Assembly (NCBI RefSeq): GCF_016086655.4
Contig: NC_052133.2
Location: 45,500,383-45,564,382 of the forward strand
Direction: 5' to 3'
DNA length: 64,000 nucleotides
DNA from: Lepeophtheirus salmonis
Lineage: Eukaryota > Arthropoda > Copepoda > Siphonostomatoida > Caligidae
In this document: positions 25,600-36,575 of the stretch, piece after piece
How the letters are laid out: the number at the start of each line of letters is the position of its first letter
Numbering within the stretch: the stretch's first letter is position 1
The notes under the pieces: model-generated
Seen by the model: only the letters and a program-made list of their open reading frames with translations
What the model was told of the DNA's origin: nothing
Databases searched by the model: none
Program-made: the position numbers and the translations under genes

Positions 25600-28500
25600 A
25601 TCTTCCTCAAAGATAAATAGAAAACTTGAAAAGAAAACACTGAATTATAGTGTTTGTTTGTAAAAGTACCATCCGTTTTAAAACCCGATAGGGAAGTTTC
25701 ACAATTGATAAAACACCTGAGATATCATATTCTGAGGAAGTACGTTTTACAAAAGATATGCTGAACTTATGTAATGGCTCCAATACTAATCTTCTCATTT
25801 TTTCAAGAGTAAATGGCTAAAAAATCCAAATCCTCCTCTAAAAGTTGGCGTATAACGATATAAATAGGATGGAGCGTCTCAGATTCAAATAGAAAATGAT
25901 CGCTTGTCTCTTCTTTGCCCCAACAAAAGCCACATATTGATTTATCTCCTTAAAAAAACTTTGCCCTGGCTATAAGAGTACAAGATAATATTCTATACTT
26001 CAGACATTTTTTTATTATGATAGTAAGTAATTGTTTATAAAACCCGACTTATCTTTACAGTCTAATTTATTTCCTGTCTCCTTAGGTACTTAACCATTTC
26101 AGAGTTTGACTGGATTTCTAAGATCCGACGTACTAAGAAAAAATAATCGAAGATGTATCGGCAATGCAGGTCTTGGAACTGGTACATAACTCCCCAATGC
26201 TAACTTGTTGGTTTGAAATCCATTTTATTTATTATCTCACCTGAATGTGTCGTTTCACTTGCATAAACGACTCCGCTTTTCCAGACCTTCATATTCCTGA
26301 GAGAACCTCTGGTAGGAATTTCTCGAATAAGAGACTTCTCAAAAGAGGACAATATTTCAATGATCCCCTTTGATAGTCATTTCATATGTTCCGAATAGGT
26401 ACTCAACTTGTCCAGAACCCTTCTAAGACCTCACTTTTGTACTTGTTATCTAAAAATGTGGAGAGAGGAGTACTCCAGAAATGTTCATCCGTCCAAAGTG
26501 GCCCTATCCTGTTGGAGCTAAGCGATTTTCATACAATATTAAAAGGACATATTTTTTTTCTTATTTAATTTTAAAGATGTCATCTCCATCATGAAAATCT
26601 GTGTGGCAACTTCTTCATCATAGGGAGTTAGTCGTAAAAGGTTTTGAAACTATATACGTGTTCCAAGCCTAAACTTTGTCCCAGGTATAAAGATTGCAGA
26701 CTGAAAAAAAGCCACAAGCCAGCCCAACCTTTCTGGTTATTTTTACTTCATTTTTTCATTGCACTCGATTCCCATCTAACACCGTAACAAATTCATGATT
26801 TCTGTTGTGTTACAGGTGGGCCATGCTTTTTCAATGATTTCATAATATTGGCTAAGTATTTTAGTTTTCTCAGGGTTTATATTTAGTCCAGAAACTATGG
26901 AAAAACATGTAGCAGACTTAAAGTTATCTTAAAAGACTTTATTTTTTGTCGTGGATCCCTTGAAAAAATCATGGTTAAGCCATCTGCATAAGAAAGACAC
27001 TTTTGGTGGTCAAATGGTTAGAAACCCCAATTTTTTCACCATCCATGGGAATTTTGTGGATTGAAGGGTCAATGTACATAATAAAAAGCATAGCAGAGGA
27101 AGGGTCCCCCTGTAACAGAATTCTTCTGTTATCAAATATCGCAGATTTGTTTTCAGAATGAACTACAGTTGGTGATTTGGCTAGAACAGGTCCAGCCACA
27201 CTTACGATAAATTCACCAAATCCTTTTTTAAGTCATGTTTCAATTATAAATTTGTGAGAGAGTGTATCAAAGGCTTAACAAAAATCTAGTCATTCAACTT
27301 AAAAGGTGTCCTATTCATGAATTTGTTTTTGATAAAGCCATATTAGGCCGGATGTAATATATGCATCACAACTTGGCTCAACCGGTTGCCTTAAATGTAG
27401 GAAAATGTATAGACAGTTTTGTATAGTCAAAGGGCCTAAATTTCTTAGAAATCTTGGATCCTTATCTTGCTTAGGAATAAGAATAATGTGCCCAATCGAG
27501 GGGAAATCCGAAAAATTACCAACGAATTGAACTTTTTAATAAAATTGGAGTAATATAGCCGTTAAAAATTAGCATACTTTTTATAAGTTCAAGGGTACGA
27601 CCAGATGGCCCGCGTGATCTATTTACTTTTGCGTTTGTATTTATTGCATCTTGAATTTCCTTTTACAGGAAATGCTGCTTTATAGAAAGAATATATTTCG
27701 AAGAAACTGAAAGCGATTTTTCAGGTACACATCTCCATTCCTCACAATAATAATTCCCATCATTTCTGTACCTGGCGGTGTTTGTGCAATCAACCCATTT
27801 GTTAATTTGAATGAAATATTATTTAATTTCTTGGGAGATGTATTCTGGATCGTCAGATATTTCACCAGTCAATGTAAACAAAGATAGATTTTTCTGTTTG
27901 TTCTTTCGTTTATCTTCCTCAAGACATTGTAACTGTGAATGAGATAAATCTACAATTATTCCATTTTGAATTTGGTTCTATTTAAAAGGTCTGTTTTTCC
28001 AAAAAGTTGGGTTGTCATACACCTTTTTTCGATCGGGGTTAATTCACTCCTCCTGATTTCTTGGATTCTAGTAATCTCACGCTAGATTTTTCCAGCTTTC
28101 ATATCTCCCTTTCTTCTTAATAGGTTTTTGATTTTTAAGAGCATGCTTTGAACTAAGGTAAATGTGTTCGTGGGTGGATCAATGGAGCTATATGTTATCT
28201 GTATAATATAAATAACTTTGTCATTTGTCTCAGGGTCATTTAACAAAATGAAATTGAGTTGCCATTGTCGTTTATTTATCTTTTCTCTTACTTTTGTATA
28301 TATTTTTGAAGCTAATGGCTCTATGATATGATAACTGTGTGTCAATGGCATTGTAAGAAAAAATTGATTCCTTTAGAATACCATTAATCAAGAACAAATC
28401 AATACGTGAAGATATTTTCCTAGAGGGTTTGTCTTTTGTATAGAAGGTATAAGGAAAAATGTTCATAATGTTCCAACGTCAAAGAAACCAAACGATTAAT

Positions 28501-28720
28501 TTTAGCCTTCAGTACTCTATTAGCACGAGGATGGTCATCTCTACCCACTTTGAGCTGTATGTTGAAATTTCAAGCCATGACATGAATCACCCAAATCTAA
28601 AACATTTTGAGATTGCTGACGCACCCCTGGAAATTAATAATAACGAGACATCTATCAACAGGGATAATTTGAGGTATTTGAAACGGGTTACCAGTTAGCT
28701 CAAACACATAACTTAGAGTT
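25600..28720 (-). pseudogene. LINE with endonuclease, RT and zinc-knuckle remnants
   Basis: Read on the minus strand this is the longest LINE in the window. Endonuclease: NFNIQLKVGRDDHPRANRV at about 28570 (the GDFN block, catalytic Asp and Gly lost to a stop and Asn), then SSRIDLFLINGILKESI at 28408-28360 and SYHRAI (usually SDHRAI). Reverse transcriptase: IPKQDKDPRFLRNLGPLTIQ (about 27480-27420), DFC.AFDTLSHKFI (about 27290-27240, catalytic Asp kept), LLQGDPSSAMLFIMYIDP (about 27120-27065), then a worn ADGLTMIFSRDP (about 26985-26950), where A-D-D is lost. C-terminal knuckle: SICGFCWGKEETSDHFLFES at about 25945-25880. The order EN-RT-knuckle is that of APE-type LINEs. Stops and shifts in every domain make it inactive. 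Plus-strand frames at 26386-26568 and 28459-28698 are shadows. Confidence 0.8.
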
Positions 28721-29309
28721 CTCCATACATTTTTAGAGTTTTAGAGCATTTTTCAAGTTCTAGGTCATCCAGACATATGATAATTTATTTTCTTTCTCAA
28801 GGAAAGAGTCTCAGTTGGACGATCTGTTGGATTTCCTTCTATTTTGATAAAAAAGTAAAGGAATAAAAAAGAGATTGCACCTCAATGGATGAAGCAGAGA
28901 TGGAGGGGATAAAAGAGTATATAAGATACTCAGGTGTTAGTTGCAGGAGGTAGAAAGAGAGTGATGGAAGAAAATAAAAATGGATGAACAAAGAAAGAAT
29001 AATCAAAAGATTCCTTATTCAATTATCCTTAGATGATGAAAACCCCTAATTAATCACTTGGGTTAGCACTTAACACTTCTAAAAGACACTCAGCCAAACA
29101 CTTATGGGTTCATCAAGGAATAAAGACAGTTTTTCTTAATTAGAAACAAACTCTATCTGCACTTTTACCTTTTTGATGCACGAAGGAGGATAAACACACC
29201 TTCACACTCGCAATATACACAAGAACACAAGATATAATTTAATAATTAGCAACATAATTTCAACAAATTAATACTGTAAATTGATGTGTGACTGAGCATT
29301 CTTTATCAT
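28721..29309. other. Stretch between a LINE and a Tc1 relic
   Basis: May include the 5' untranslated part of the minus-strand LINE (28720-28980, A/G-rich on the plus strand) and flanking sequence of the next element. No gene seen. Confidence 0.35.
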
Positions 29310-30080
29310 TAATGTAGACGCCCTTCGCGGGAATAATGACTTCCGGTGACCGAGGAAGGCCTGGCACCCTAGATGTAGTCATCTGACATGGCTTCCAAGT
29401 GCTGGTTGACTGTGGCTTTATGGACCTCGGTGTTTACATGACCGACACTGGATGCCTTCTCTCAACATGCACCCGAAAGGTGTAGTCGAGGAGGTAGACA
29501 TCAGGGCTCTACAGGGACCAAAAGTGTGAAGAAAGTTTTTATAAGACTTGTTCATTTAAAAGAGTCTTTTAACAGAGAAGATAGGTTTGTTCATTGATGG
29601 TGTCAAAAGTAGCCTCTCCCACCTCACAAGGCTCTTTCCATCCACTTTTTGTTAGCTATCTGGACAGTTTGGTTTGAACCTCGAGATCTTCGGAGTCTCA
29701 CATGGAGTTGAGGGAATTGGCCTTGGCAGTTTTATTTAACTCCTCCAGGTCCGGTTTGGCCTTTTTGAAGGAGCCATTCTTCCTTTCCAACGTTTTAGAC
29801 TTGCTAACCGGGTAGACACTGGTCCTGAAGACTCTTAACTGCTTGGAGTGCCCGAATAGAAATTTGTCTATCAAGTTCAAGTGTCCTTTTTCATACTTGT
29901 ACCTAAGCTAGAGAGCTCAAGTTTTTTTTTTTTTTTTTTGATTAATTGTTTATGGTTTAATATATCGAAAAATGAATTAATTTCAATCTATGAATCTTCA
30001 TTGAATATTGAACTAGTAAGTGATCAGATTTAAATCATCACTCAGTATAATATAAGCAATCTCTTTATAAAATTATAGTT
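29310..30080 (-). pseudogene. Tc1/mariner transposase relic, family A copy 2
   Basis: The best-kept copy of family A. The minus-strand frame 29880-29698 starts MNLIDKFLFGHSKQLRVF and continues RTSVYPVSKSKTLERKNGS then KAKPDLEELNKTAKA, a helix-turn-helix DNA-binding half. A worn segment reaches NLSSLLKDSFK near 29580. Then 29480-29310 gives the C-terminus in pieces: HVEGIQCRS, the EALK-like part, and VIIPAKGVYI at the end. The central DDE core with the three catalytic aspartates is deleted. Upstream, 30006-30045 matches the presumed terminal repeat of copy 1. A 19-base T run sits near 29925. It could bind element ends at best and cannot cut DNA. Confidence 0.7.
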
Positions 30081-31179
30081 ACTAATTTGGATAAAATTAA
30101 AAATATTTCAACATAATTTTTTTGAAAAATTTAATATTTTACTTATGTTTAACAAATTATATTTTCGCAAAAACCCAAACTTATGTACTAAAGATTATTT
30201 TCAAATAAAGTATGTTTTATCGATGTCTTACAATCTTAAATTTTTAAGCATTTTTATTGATATTTACGAGTGTAAAATGGATAGAATAGTAAAAAAATGA
30301 TATAAAATATAAAAAAACATATTATTTTATCTTTCAAGACTTTATCATGAAATAAGATATTTTCGAGGTTATTTACATTCTGTTCACTAACTGAATTTTA
30401 GAAATGACTTGAGGAAGTTAAATATTTTTTGAGTTCGCCAATTTATTATATGTCATCATAATTGACAAAGTACTTTCAATTATTAAATGCAATCGTTACA
30501 CAATTTTTATACTTCAATTATCTCCTTTATTTCATAAAACTGATTTACTAATTGTTGTAATTAACCCTCACTTAATATACATTCTTTTGAAGAAAGGCAG
30601 TTGGTGAACTGGGTAATAAAAATACATTATATAAAGGGGAGAGGATTAGAAGGAGTCCCTCTTCACACGAACTCCTATAAGGTTTTGAGGGAAACAGCAA
30701 AAAACTTAGTGTGGCCTCTAAAGTAATTCTCCGACTTCAAGAGTTGATACTCATGGCATAATATAAGAATAATTCATCTTCTCCTAAAATAGTAAAGATT
30801 TTTTGACCGAAGACAATGATTAAATCATTTAAATTATTTTTTCCATTTTACACTCATAAGTATTAATCAAAATGTAAAAAATTATTGTATTTTGAAAAAA
30901 TACATCTTTATCTTAAAATAATTTTAACAACATGAATTTGGGATTTAAAATAATTATGATTTTTGATTCTGATGGTAACAACATTTAATTATTTAATAAA
31001 ATTTTACTTTCTGCGAATTTGAGGAATCAAATGAGTAACAATCCGTTTTGTTGAGGTATTATATGAAATAAAAGAAAATTTTCTAGGAAATACTCTTAAT
31101 TTCAAACATGAATTGAAAGCAAATCAAAGAAACGACTTTATAGCAAAAAATTTAATTCAGCACACTATACCTCAATTAA
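30081..31179. other. AT-rich stretch
   Basis: No gene or element recognised. Confidence 0.45.
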
Positions 31180-31428
31180 AAATTGATAAAATAGAACAAC
31201 GTAGCTCAATGGACAACCTACTTGGAAGAAATTGTTATCTCGATCTCAATTTGCATAGGTTCGTGTGTCAGTCGTTCCTAGAGAAAGAAATATACTTCAT
31301 GTAATTGGACTTTTATTTCAATTCCTAGATCAGATGAAGTTATTGTTATACTATAATTTGTACTTATAGTGAATCAGTGCAACATAATCTCACCAATTTA
31401 ATTCACCTAAAAAGTAAATTGTTAAATA
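31180..31428 (+). mobile_element. tRNA-derived SINE, full-length copy
   Basis: The head (31194-31290) carries RNA polymerase III promoter boxes: an A-box-like TAGCTCAATGG at 31202-31212 and a B-box-like GGTTCGTGTG at 31258-31267, at roughly tRNA spacing. The body (31323-31415) starts CCTAGATCAGAT and contains TCAGTGCAAC. Both parts match a second copy at 46061-46267 (minus), and the body matches a third at 35755-35850 (minus). Flanks AAATTGATAAAATA (31180-31193) and AAATTGTTAAATA (31416-31428) look like an imperfect target duplication. No protein is encoded; a SINE of this type would need a LINE to move. The 63-codon frame 31113-31304 crosses it by chance. Confidence 0.75.
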
Positions 31429-32199
31429 CGCAAATAAAACATGAACAAGATAATAATAAAAGAATCGCCAATACTTTGATTAAATGTTTCAGGAGTAAAA
31501 TGGAAATAAAATCTAGATCTAAAGGAATATGAAAGATTTTTATAAATCTCTACGAGTATTGCTTCCAGTTCACTAACAGGGAGCTAAAAAAAATAGTTTT
31601 TAGTTGGTCAAAAAAAAAGGAAAGGAAAATAAGAGTGTGCGTTACATGTATAGAATATTCATTGGTTTATTTTTGGATGTGAGATATAAAAACATACGTA
31701 TAATATATTGTACATTAAAAAAATGTATGTTTGTAAAATACCTTCAGTAGAATGTGAAATAAAGATTTATTCAGACACAATTAATCATAAGTGTCAAGAA
31801 CAAAGTATTTCTATACCCTCTCTCGTGATATCGACCACACAATGAAATTGTTTGATATAATGTTAAATGCCTCCACATGTATTTTCGAAGGACTTTAGTT
31901 AAAGAGTGAAGCACAATTTTCATATGAGTTATCTTCTTCTTTTTTTCTTTTCTTTTTTTGGCAAAAATTGTCAGTCGTCGATTATTCCCTAGGAACAATA
32001 TTTTATAGTGATCACTTAGAGATGTAAACACTGTCGAATATGCTGTGAGCCTACAAAATAAGACTAGAGAATGTCAAAACAGATATGGCAATCCTGAGAG
32101 ACGACACATATACAGACTATAAACTACATACACTGGATTAATCTTATTTGGTAACTTACACATTTTATTATTTACAATCCGGAATAAAATTGGAGCAAA
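31429..32199. other. AT-rich stretch
   Basis: No gene recognised. The minus-strand frame 31771-32031 is Lys-rich in part and unassigned. Confidence 0.4.
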
Positions 32200-32960
32200 A
32201 TCACGCAAGAGTACAACAAGGTGTCTTATTCAACATTGCTGAGACAGTTGGAAAGAGCGAAGAATATTATAAATTTTCTCTAGCCCAACAAAAATTCGGG
32301 TAAAGTTTTACTCTTTTCTGATGAATTTTTTTTGAGCGTAGATGCCACTTTGAATTAGCAGAACAACCGCCACATAACCACTGAATAGTCAGACAATATA
32401 TCAGCTTCAGTGAGCCATGTTGTTAGAAGAAAAAAATCCAGCCGGAACCATGGTCTTGGGCGTTGTGGAATCGCCCTCACATTTTTATGGATAAGATGTA
32501 TCCGCTCTATACAGATGGATACATCGAACTTCTAGATATGAAAGTGCTAACTTGGAACAGGAAAAAAATCGCGATAACTTTATTTACACTCAAGATGGAG
32601 CTCCGTATCATATCCCCACTAGGACCCAGGCCTTCCTGAGACACAACATTCATGACTTTTGGGATCTCAGCATGAGGCCGCCCTCATCTCCAGACGCAAA
32701 CCTGTTGAACTACTCTATGTAAATGTGTCTGTAGGAGAGGGTGTGTGCTACTTCTCAGAAGAGTTTCAAGTCTCTAGAGGCTTCCATCAAGAAGGATTGG
32801 ACCCAGCTCGAGTCTGACTACATAGTCAAGATCTGCAAGGGAGTTAGGCCTTCTATTGAGGCAACTATTAGAGCTGACATATTCAATTAAAGTTTGCGGA
32901 ACACTATTTTCAGATGGTTTTGTTGATTGAATGTACTTTGGTGGCAAACCCGTTAATACA
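32200..32960 (+). pseudogene. Tc1/mariner transposase relic, family B copy 2
   Basis: More complete than copy 1. In order: LRQLERAKNIINFL (about 32245), KVLLFSDENFF (about 32300) with the first catalytic aspartate, NPAGTMVLGVVESPSHF (about 32430), NFIYTQDGAPYHIPTRTQAF (about 32580) with the second aspartate and the H-T pair altered, FLRHNIHDFWDLSMRPPSSP then DANLLNYSM (about 32630-32720) with the third aspartate, ERVCATSQKSFKSLEASI (about 32735) and SDYIVKICKGVRPSIEA (about 32815). The spacing and wording fit the D,D34D-like group. The glycine- and leucine-rich block usually between is shortened. At least three frameshifts and several stops make it inactive. It is in opposite orientation to copy 1, 9 kb away. 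No terminal repeats were found. Confidence 0.8.
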
Positions 32961-34531
32961 TTTTTCAAATATGGATGAATAATTAATTAAAATAATAATA
33001 TCTTGCAGACTACCAAATTTTTACCCCTTTCAAATCATATTACAACTACGGGTACAAAATGACTAAACTTTGATGAGTAACTCTCAAAAGATGCTTGATA
33101 GATTTGACTAGTTTTTATTTATGAGGGCTGCCATCTTCAAGTTGAGGCGAGAAACTTTTCAGACGACCCTCGTATCTTTGCTTATAATTCGAAAGTTTTT
33201 TCTCGATGTAGTTATTTATCTTGATTCGATCATCCATATCATTAAAAATAAATTTAGCCTCCATGGTGAATATTTAGTAAAAACGATAAAACAAACTCTT
33301 ATTAACTATTTTAGATGTTTCTTTGTTGTCAGGAAACAACCCATAGTGAGGCTTTGATCTTGTAGGGCCAATCTAGATGTCGTTCTCGAGAATAAAAGAT
33401 ATTCAGTAATAGTTGGAAGCTTTCTGGACTTCTATGTTTTGTCGATATTTATGTAGCCTCAATTTCCATTTCTGAAGAAGAATTTTCTTGGAAGGAATTG
33501 TGAGCGTATATCTTTGAAGACTCAGGTCCCTATGAATCAGAGGATCAGTTTCACTTATATAATTTACACTTTCCTCTCCTACAATTAGTTTATTACATGT
33601 ACCATTATGATACAATAACAAAACTGTTTTCGACGACCTGTCCTTCTCCATAATTGTACTCGTTAGATATTTCAATGAAATGAGCATAACCCTTCACTGC
33701 AATCTTCACTTCTTCCATCTGGTTACTGGAAAATTCACTGCACTTATTCCACTTTCATAAAGTTCACTTCCCTCTTTTCACCCAGAGGAAAGTTCATCCT
33801 AAGACAAGTTCATCCGATGGAAAGTATATCTATATATCTAGTGATGCATTTGTGTAACCTGATTTTGAAGTTCCTTGAAGTTGCTTCCTCTCTTCTAATA
33901 GATAATTTATATTCAACATGTGCCAAAACTAATCTTAAACTAATTCTTAAATAGCTGATGGTGCATTTTTGAACTAGAAGTCTGATACGTGAAGGGCAAC
34001 AACACCGTTATTATAGGGTTAAACTTCAAATAGTTTGTCAGATGAATCAACATGCAAATGGTACATTTTGTAATTATGTAATAAAGTGTGTACAACTTGT
34101 TCAACAAAATACTTGGTACAGCATCCCAAATGTAAACATCTTATATGTAAACCAAATCTAGTAAAATCAGATATGGCCTCCAGTAATGCACGACGCTATT
34201 TATTCATTAAGCCTTCAGCGATGAAGAAATGCATCTTTTCAAGAATATTAATCCTATTATGTTACAAAAATAATAATGAATTGTTAAATATACATTGTGA
34301 CTCGAGAACCTAACAAAAGTAAAATGCAATAATATAAATCAGTAGATAATTTTAGTAAGAATATTTTATTAGAATAAACAATGATGAAACAATCATATGC
34401 TATATGTTTTATTATCTGAATCTGTACAAATATTTATTATAAACCATTAGTGGAGATTGTGTGTTTAAACATCTTAGTATCCAGACTAGTTTGAGCATTA
34501 AATAAAATTATTTTTAATGACGCTCATGATG
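32961..34531. other. Stretch with one mariner-like end and an unassigned open frame
   Basis: Bases 33148-33178 read as the inner-to-outer end of a mariner, finishing TTTTCAGACGACCCTCGTA; no partner end was found. The minus-strand frame 33687-33403 (94 codons, MLISLKYLTSTIMEKDRSSK at the start) has balanced composition but no family I recognise and no support beyond length. Plus-strand frame 34086-34313 is also unassigned. Confidence 0.3.
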
Positions 34532-34967
34532 GTCTATATCAGGGGTCACCAAAAGCTGAGGGTTACTTACAGATTCCCTTAAGGCTTGATGGCTATCAGG
34601 TAACAAATATGTTTAAAAGCTAGATTATAATAGGAGGGAGGCTCGTTTTTTTTTATGCTTTTTTCAAAAAAACTTCAAAAATTAAAATCTTTGCTCCGTT
34701 GCATAATTTGGTGAAAATACTTTTTTTAGAAAAGAAATTATTTAAAATTTTTTACACCCTCTATTTTCTCATTAAATTTCTTCCTGAAATTTTTTTTTTT
34801 TTTTTTGACTAAAATAAAAATTATTTAAGCCCTTCACCCTCCCCCACCCTGTGAACGCCTCTGAAACGAATTAAAGAATTAAAAACATGTAATATTTTTA
34901 AGAATTAGTCCAGCAGGCAACTAAGATGAAGCCCACCGGCATAACATTGTTGACCTCTGATCTAGAT
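34532..34967. mobile_element. Non-autonomous hAT element (MITE)
   Basis: The left end is CAGGGGTCACCAA (34540 onward) and the right end, read inward on the minus strand, is CAGAGGTCAACAA (ending at 34959). The flanking 8-mers GTCTATAT (34532-34539) and ATCTAGAT (34960-34967) agree in six of eight positions, as expected for a worn 8-bp hAT target duplication. The 420-bp interior holds no open frame and an 18-base T run (about 34789-34806). It would depend on hAT transposase from elsewhere; its ends differ from the CAGTGGTTCCC end of the hAT at 42910-44804, so that element is probably not its partner. Confidence 0.7.
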
Positions 34968-35742
34968 AATATCCTTTTTCTTTTCTTTAGATATAAAGTA
35001 CTTTAAAAATTGATATTTGTAGCTTCATTCATGGATGAAATTAAAAAATATGGTGTGCCTCAATGCGTAAGGATACTTTTTTTAAGATATAGGTTTTTTT
35101 TAATTACATTCTTTATTAAAGTAGTCTGGAAATACATGTAAAAAATTTGAAACTTATTTTAGAAAAAAAAAAATTGAATAAAAAGAGTTATTATCAAAAT
35201 TTTATCTAATTTTGACAACGTTTTGTTTATAAATTTTTTCTGACGTAGATTATTTTTATGGTATTTAATATTATAAAAGTATTCAAAGAATATGTGAAAA
35301 GAAATATTCATAATCAAAACAGGATAAATATGATACATATATAGTTCTGAGTATTTTTTGCTAAATGACTTAAGTAAACTATATTTCACGATTAATACTT
35401 TGCATAAAAAACATAAATTATGCTTTAAAAAAATTCAAAACTGGCCTTCAAAAGAGGCTTGTGAAAATGAACTGGTGAAGTTTTTTGTCATTTGGGGAAA
35501 ATACTTATTCGATCCTGAAATTATGAAATAGCCTTCAATACGGCCAAAGTTAACCAACAAAATTGAACACGTATGATGTAAATCGGATAATCCTAAGTAT
35601 GCTAATTTTATTAACAAAATAAAGCGAAAAAACGCGCAGAACTTTATCCTTCCCCTGTTCACAATCCAATTGAAAATGAACACTGAATATTCCCCACCTA
35701 AGTGAATTGATGTGAAATTATGTTTTCTGTCGTGTGGAAGGG
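34968..35742. other. AT-rich stretch with two unassigned minus-strand frames
   Basis: Minus-strand frames 35746-35435 (103 codons) and 35389-35159 (76 codons) follow one another with a short gap. The first is hydrophobic in part (FFRFILLIKLAYLGLS); neither has a recognised domain. The upper end of the longer frame overlaps the poly-T edge of the SINE by a few bases only. Confidence 0.25.
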
Positions 35743-35862
35743 TCATACCTTTTTTTTTTTTAAATGTTCCTTTAATTGGTTAGATGGAGTTGCACTGATT
35801 AAGTATTTTTAAACATTATAGTTTTACATTTACTCTATCTGATCTAGGAATCATACCTTTTT
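35743..35862 (-). mobile_element. 5'-truncated SINE with 12-bp target duplication
   Basis: TCATACCTTTTT occurs at 35743-35754 and again at 35851-35862, perfectly conserved. Between them, read on the minus strand, lies TTCCTAGATCAGATAGAG through CAGTGCAACTCCATCT to an A-rich tail (T run up to 35761 on the plus strand). That is the body of the SINE also present at 31323-31415 and 46061-46160. The tRNA-like head is missing, the usual result of incomplete reverse transcription. The intact duplication suggests a younger insertion than the surrounding relics. Confidence 0.8.
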
Positions 35863-35984
35863 ACTACTAGTGTAAACTGGCTTTTATATTGTATTATGTT
35901 TTTACAAACTGTTTTTGTAAACAACTTTCATGTTTTTTGTTAAAATGCAAAAAAAAAATTATACAGTGCGTTTATAAAATTCTT

Positions 35985-36575
35985 CTTTTTAGATGGATGA
36001 ACCTCTAAGAAAATTAATCCGGAGTTTACAATAGTTTTTAGGGACTTTTCTCTTTCCATGTCAACTGAATTTAAACGTGGTCAGACATCCCTCTAAGATG
36101 AAATACGGGAAAGACGGGCAAAAATTGACGCTATGGAAATTATTTTGAAAAACGCAGAAAAATTACAAACGAATATTCCTGAGAAGAGACGTTGCTTAAT
36201 TTAAAAAAATCATATTTCACAAGAACAACGCACATACAAACAAAAGATGTTGGCAACGGGGAAACCTCCCGGATTTGGGTTATAATTTGCTAGATCATCT
36301 TTTTATCCTCCGGATTTGCGCCTCAGACTTATATCTATTCATAAACATCAATAAGTTAGTTCTCATAAATTAAGGGGGCAGTATATTAATATTTTAACAA
36401 CCTTCCAGATTCTCACTTCCAGGAAAGAATACTGTTTTTGGAGGGGCGCTGTATCATGTTTGTGGAAGTCAAGGAAGATTTTGTATATATATTTATATAA
36501 ATAAATTCATTTTTTTATCTCAAAGTTGCAGTCTTTCATGGTCAGACAGATAGTTTTTCCCCTTACCCTCGTAGT
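35985..36575 (+). pseudogene. mariner transposase relic
   Basis: The frame at 36061 reads STEFKRGQTSL, a stop, then DEIRERRAKIDA, matching the mariner segment FKRGRTSLEDD.REGRPK. The centre is deleted. Near 36290-36380 worn readings give PPDLR and KLRGQYIN, which fit the PPYSPDLAPSDYFLFPN..K.LRG block with the third aspartate, and FLEG near 36430 fits the C-terminus. The sequence ends CCCCTTACCCTCGTA (about 36559-36573), similar to the mariner ends that close in CCCTCGTA, like the solo end at 33178. No 5' inverted repeat was found. Inactive. Confidence 0.65.

Noticed and set aside
28459..28698. 79-codon plus-strand open frame
   Set aside because: Antisense of LINE endonuclease readable on the minus strand.
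31113..31304. 63-codon plus-strand open frame
   Set aside because: It runs across the head of a SINE and its flank; no protein motif, and the SINE explains the sequence.
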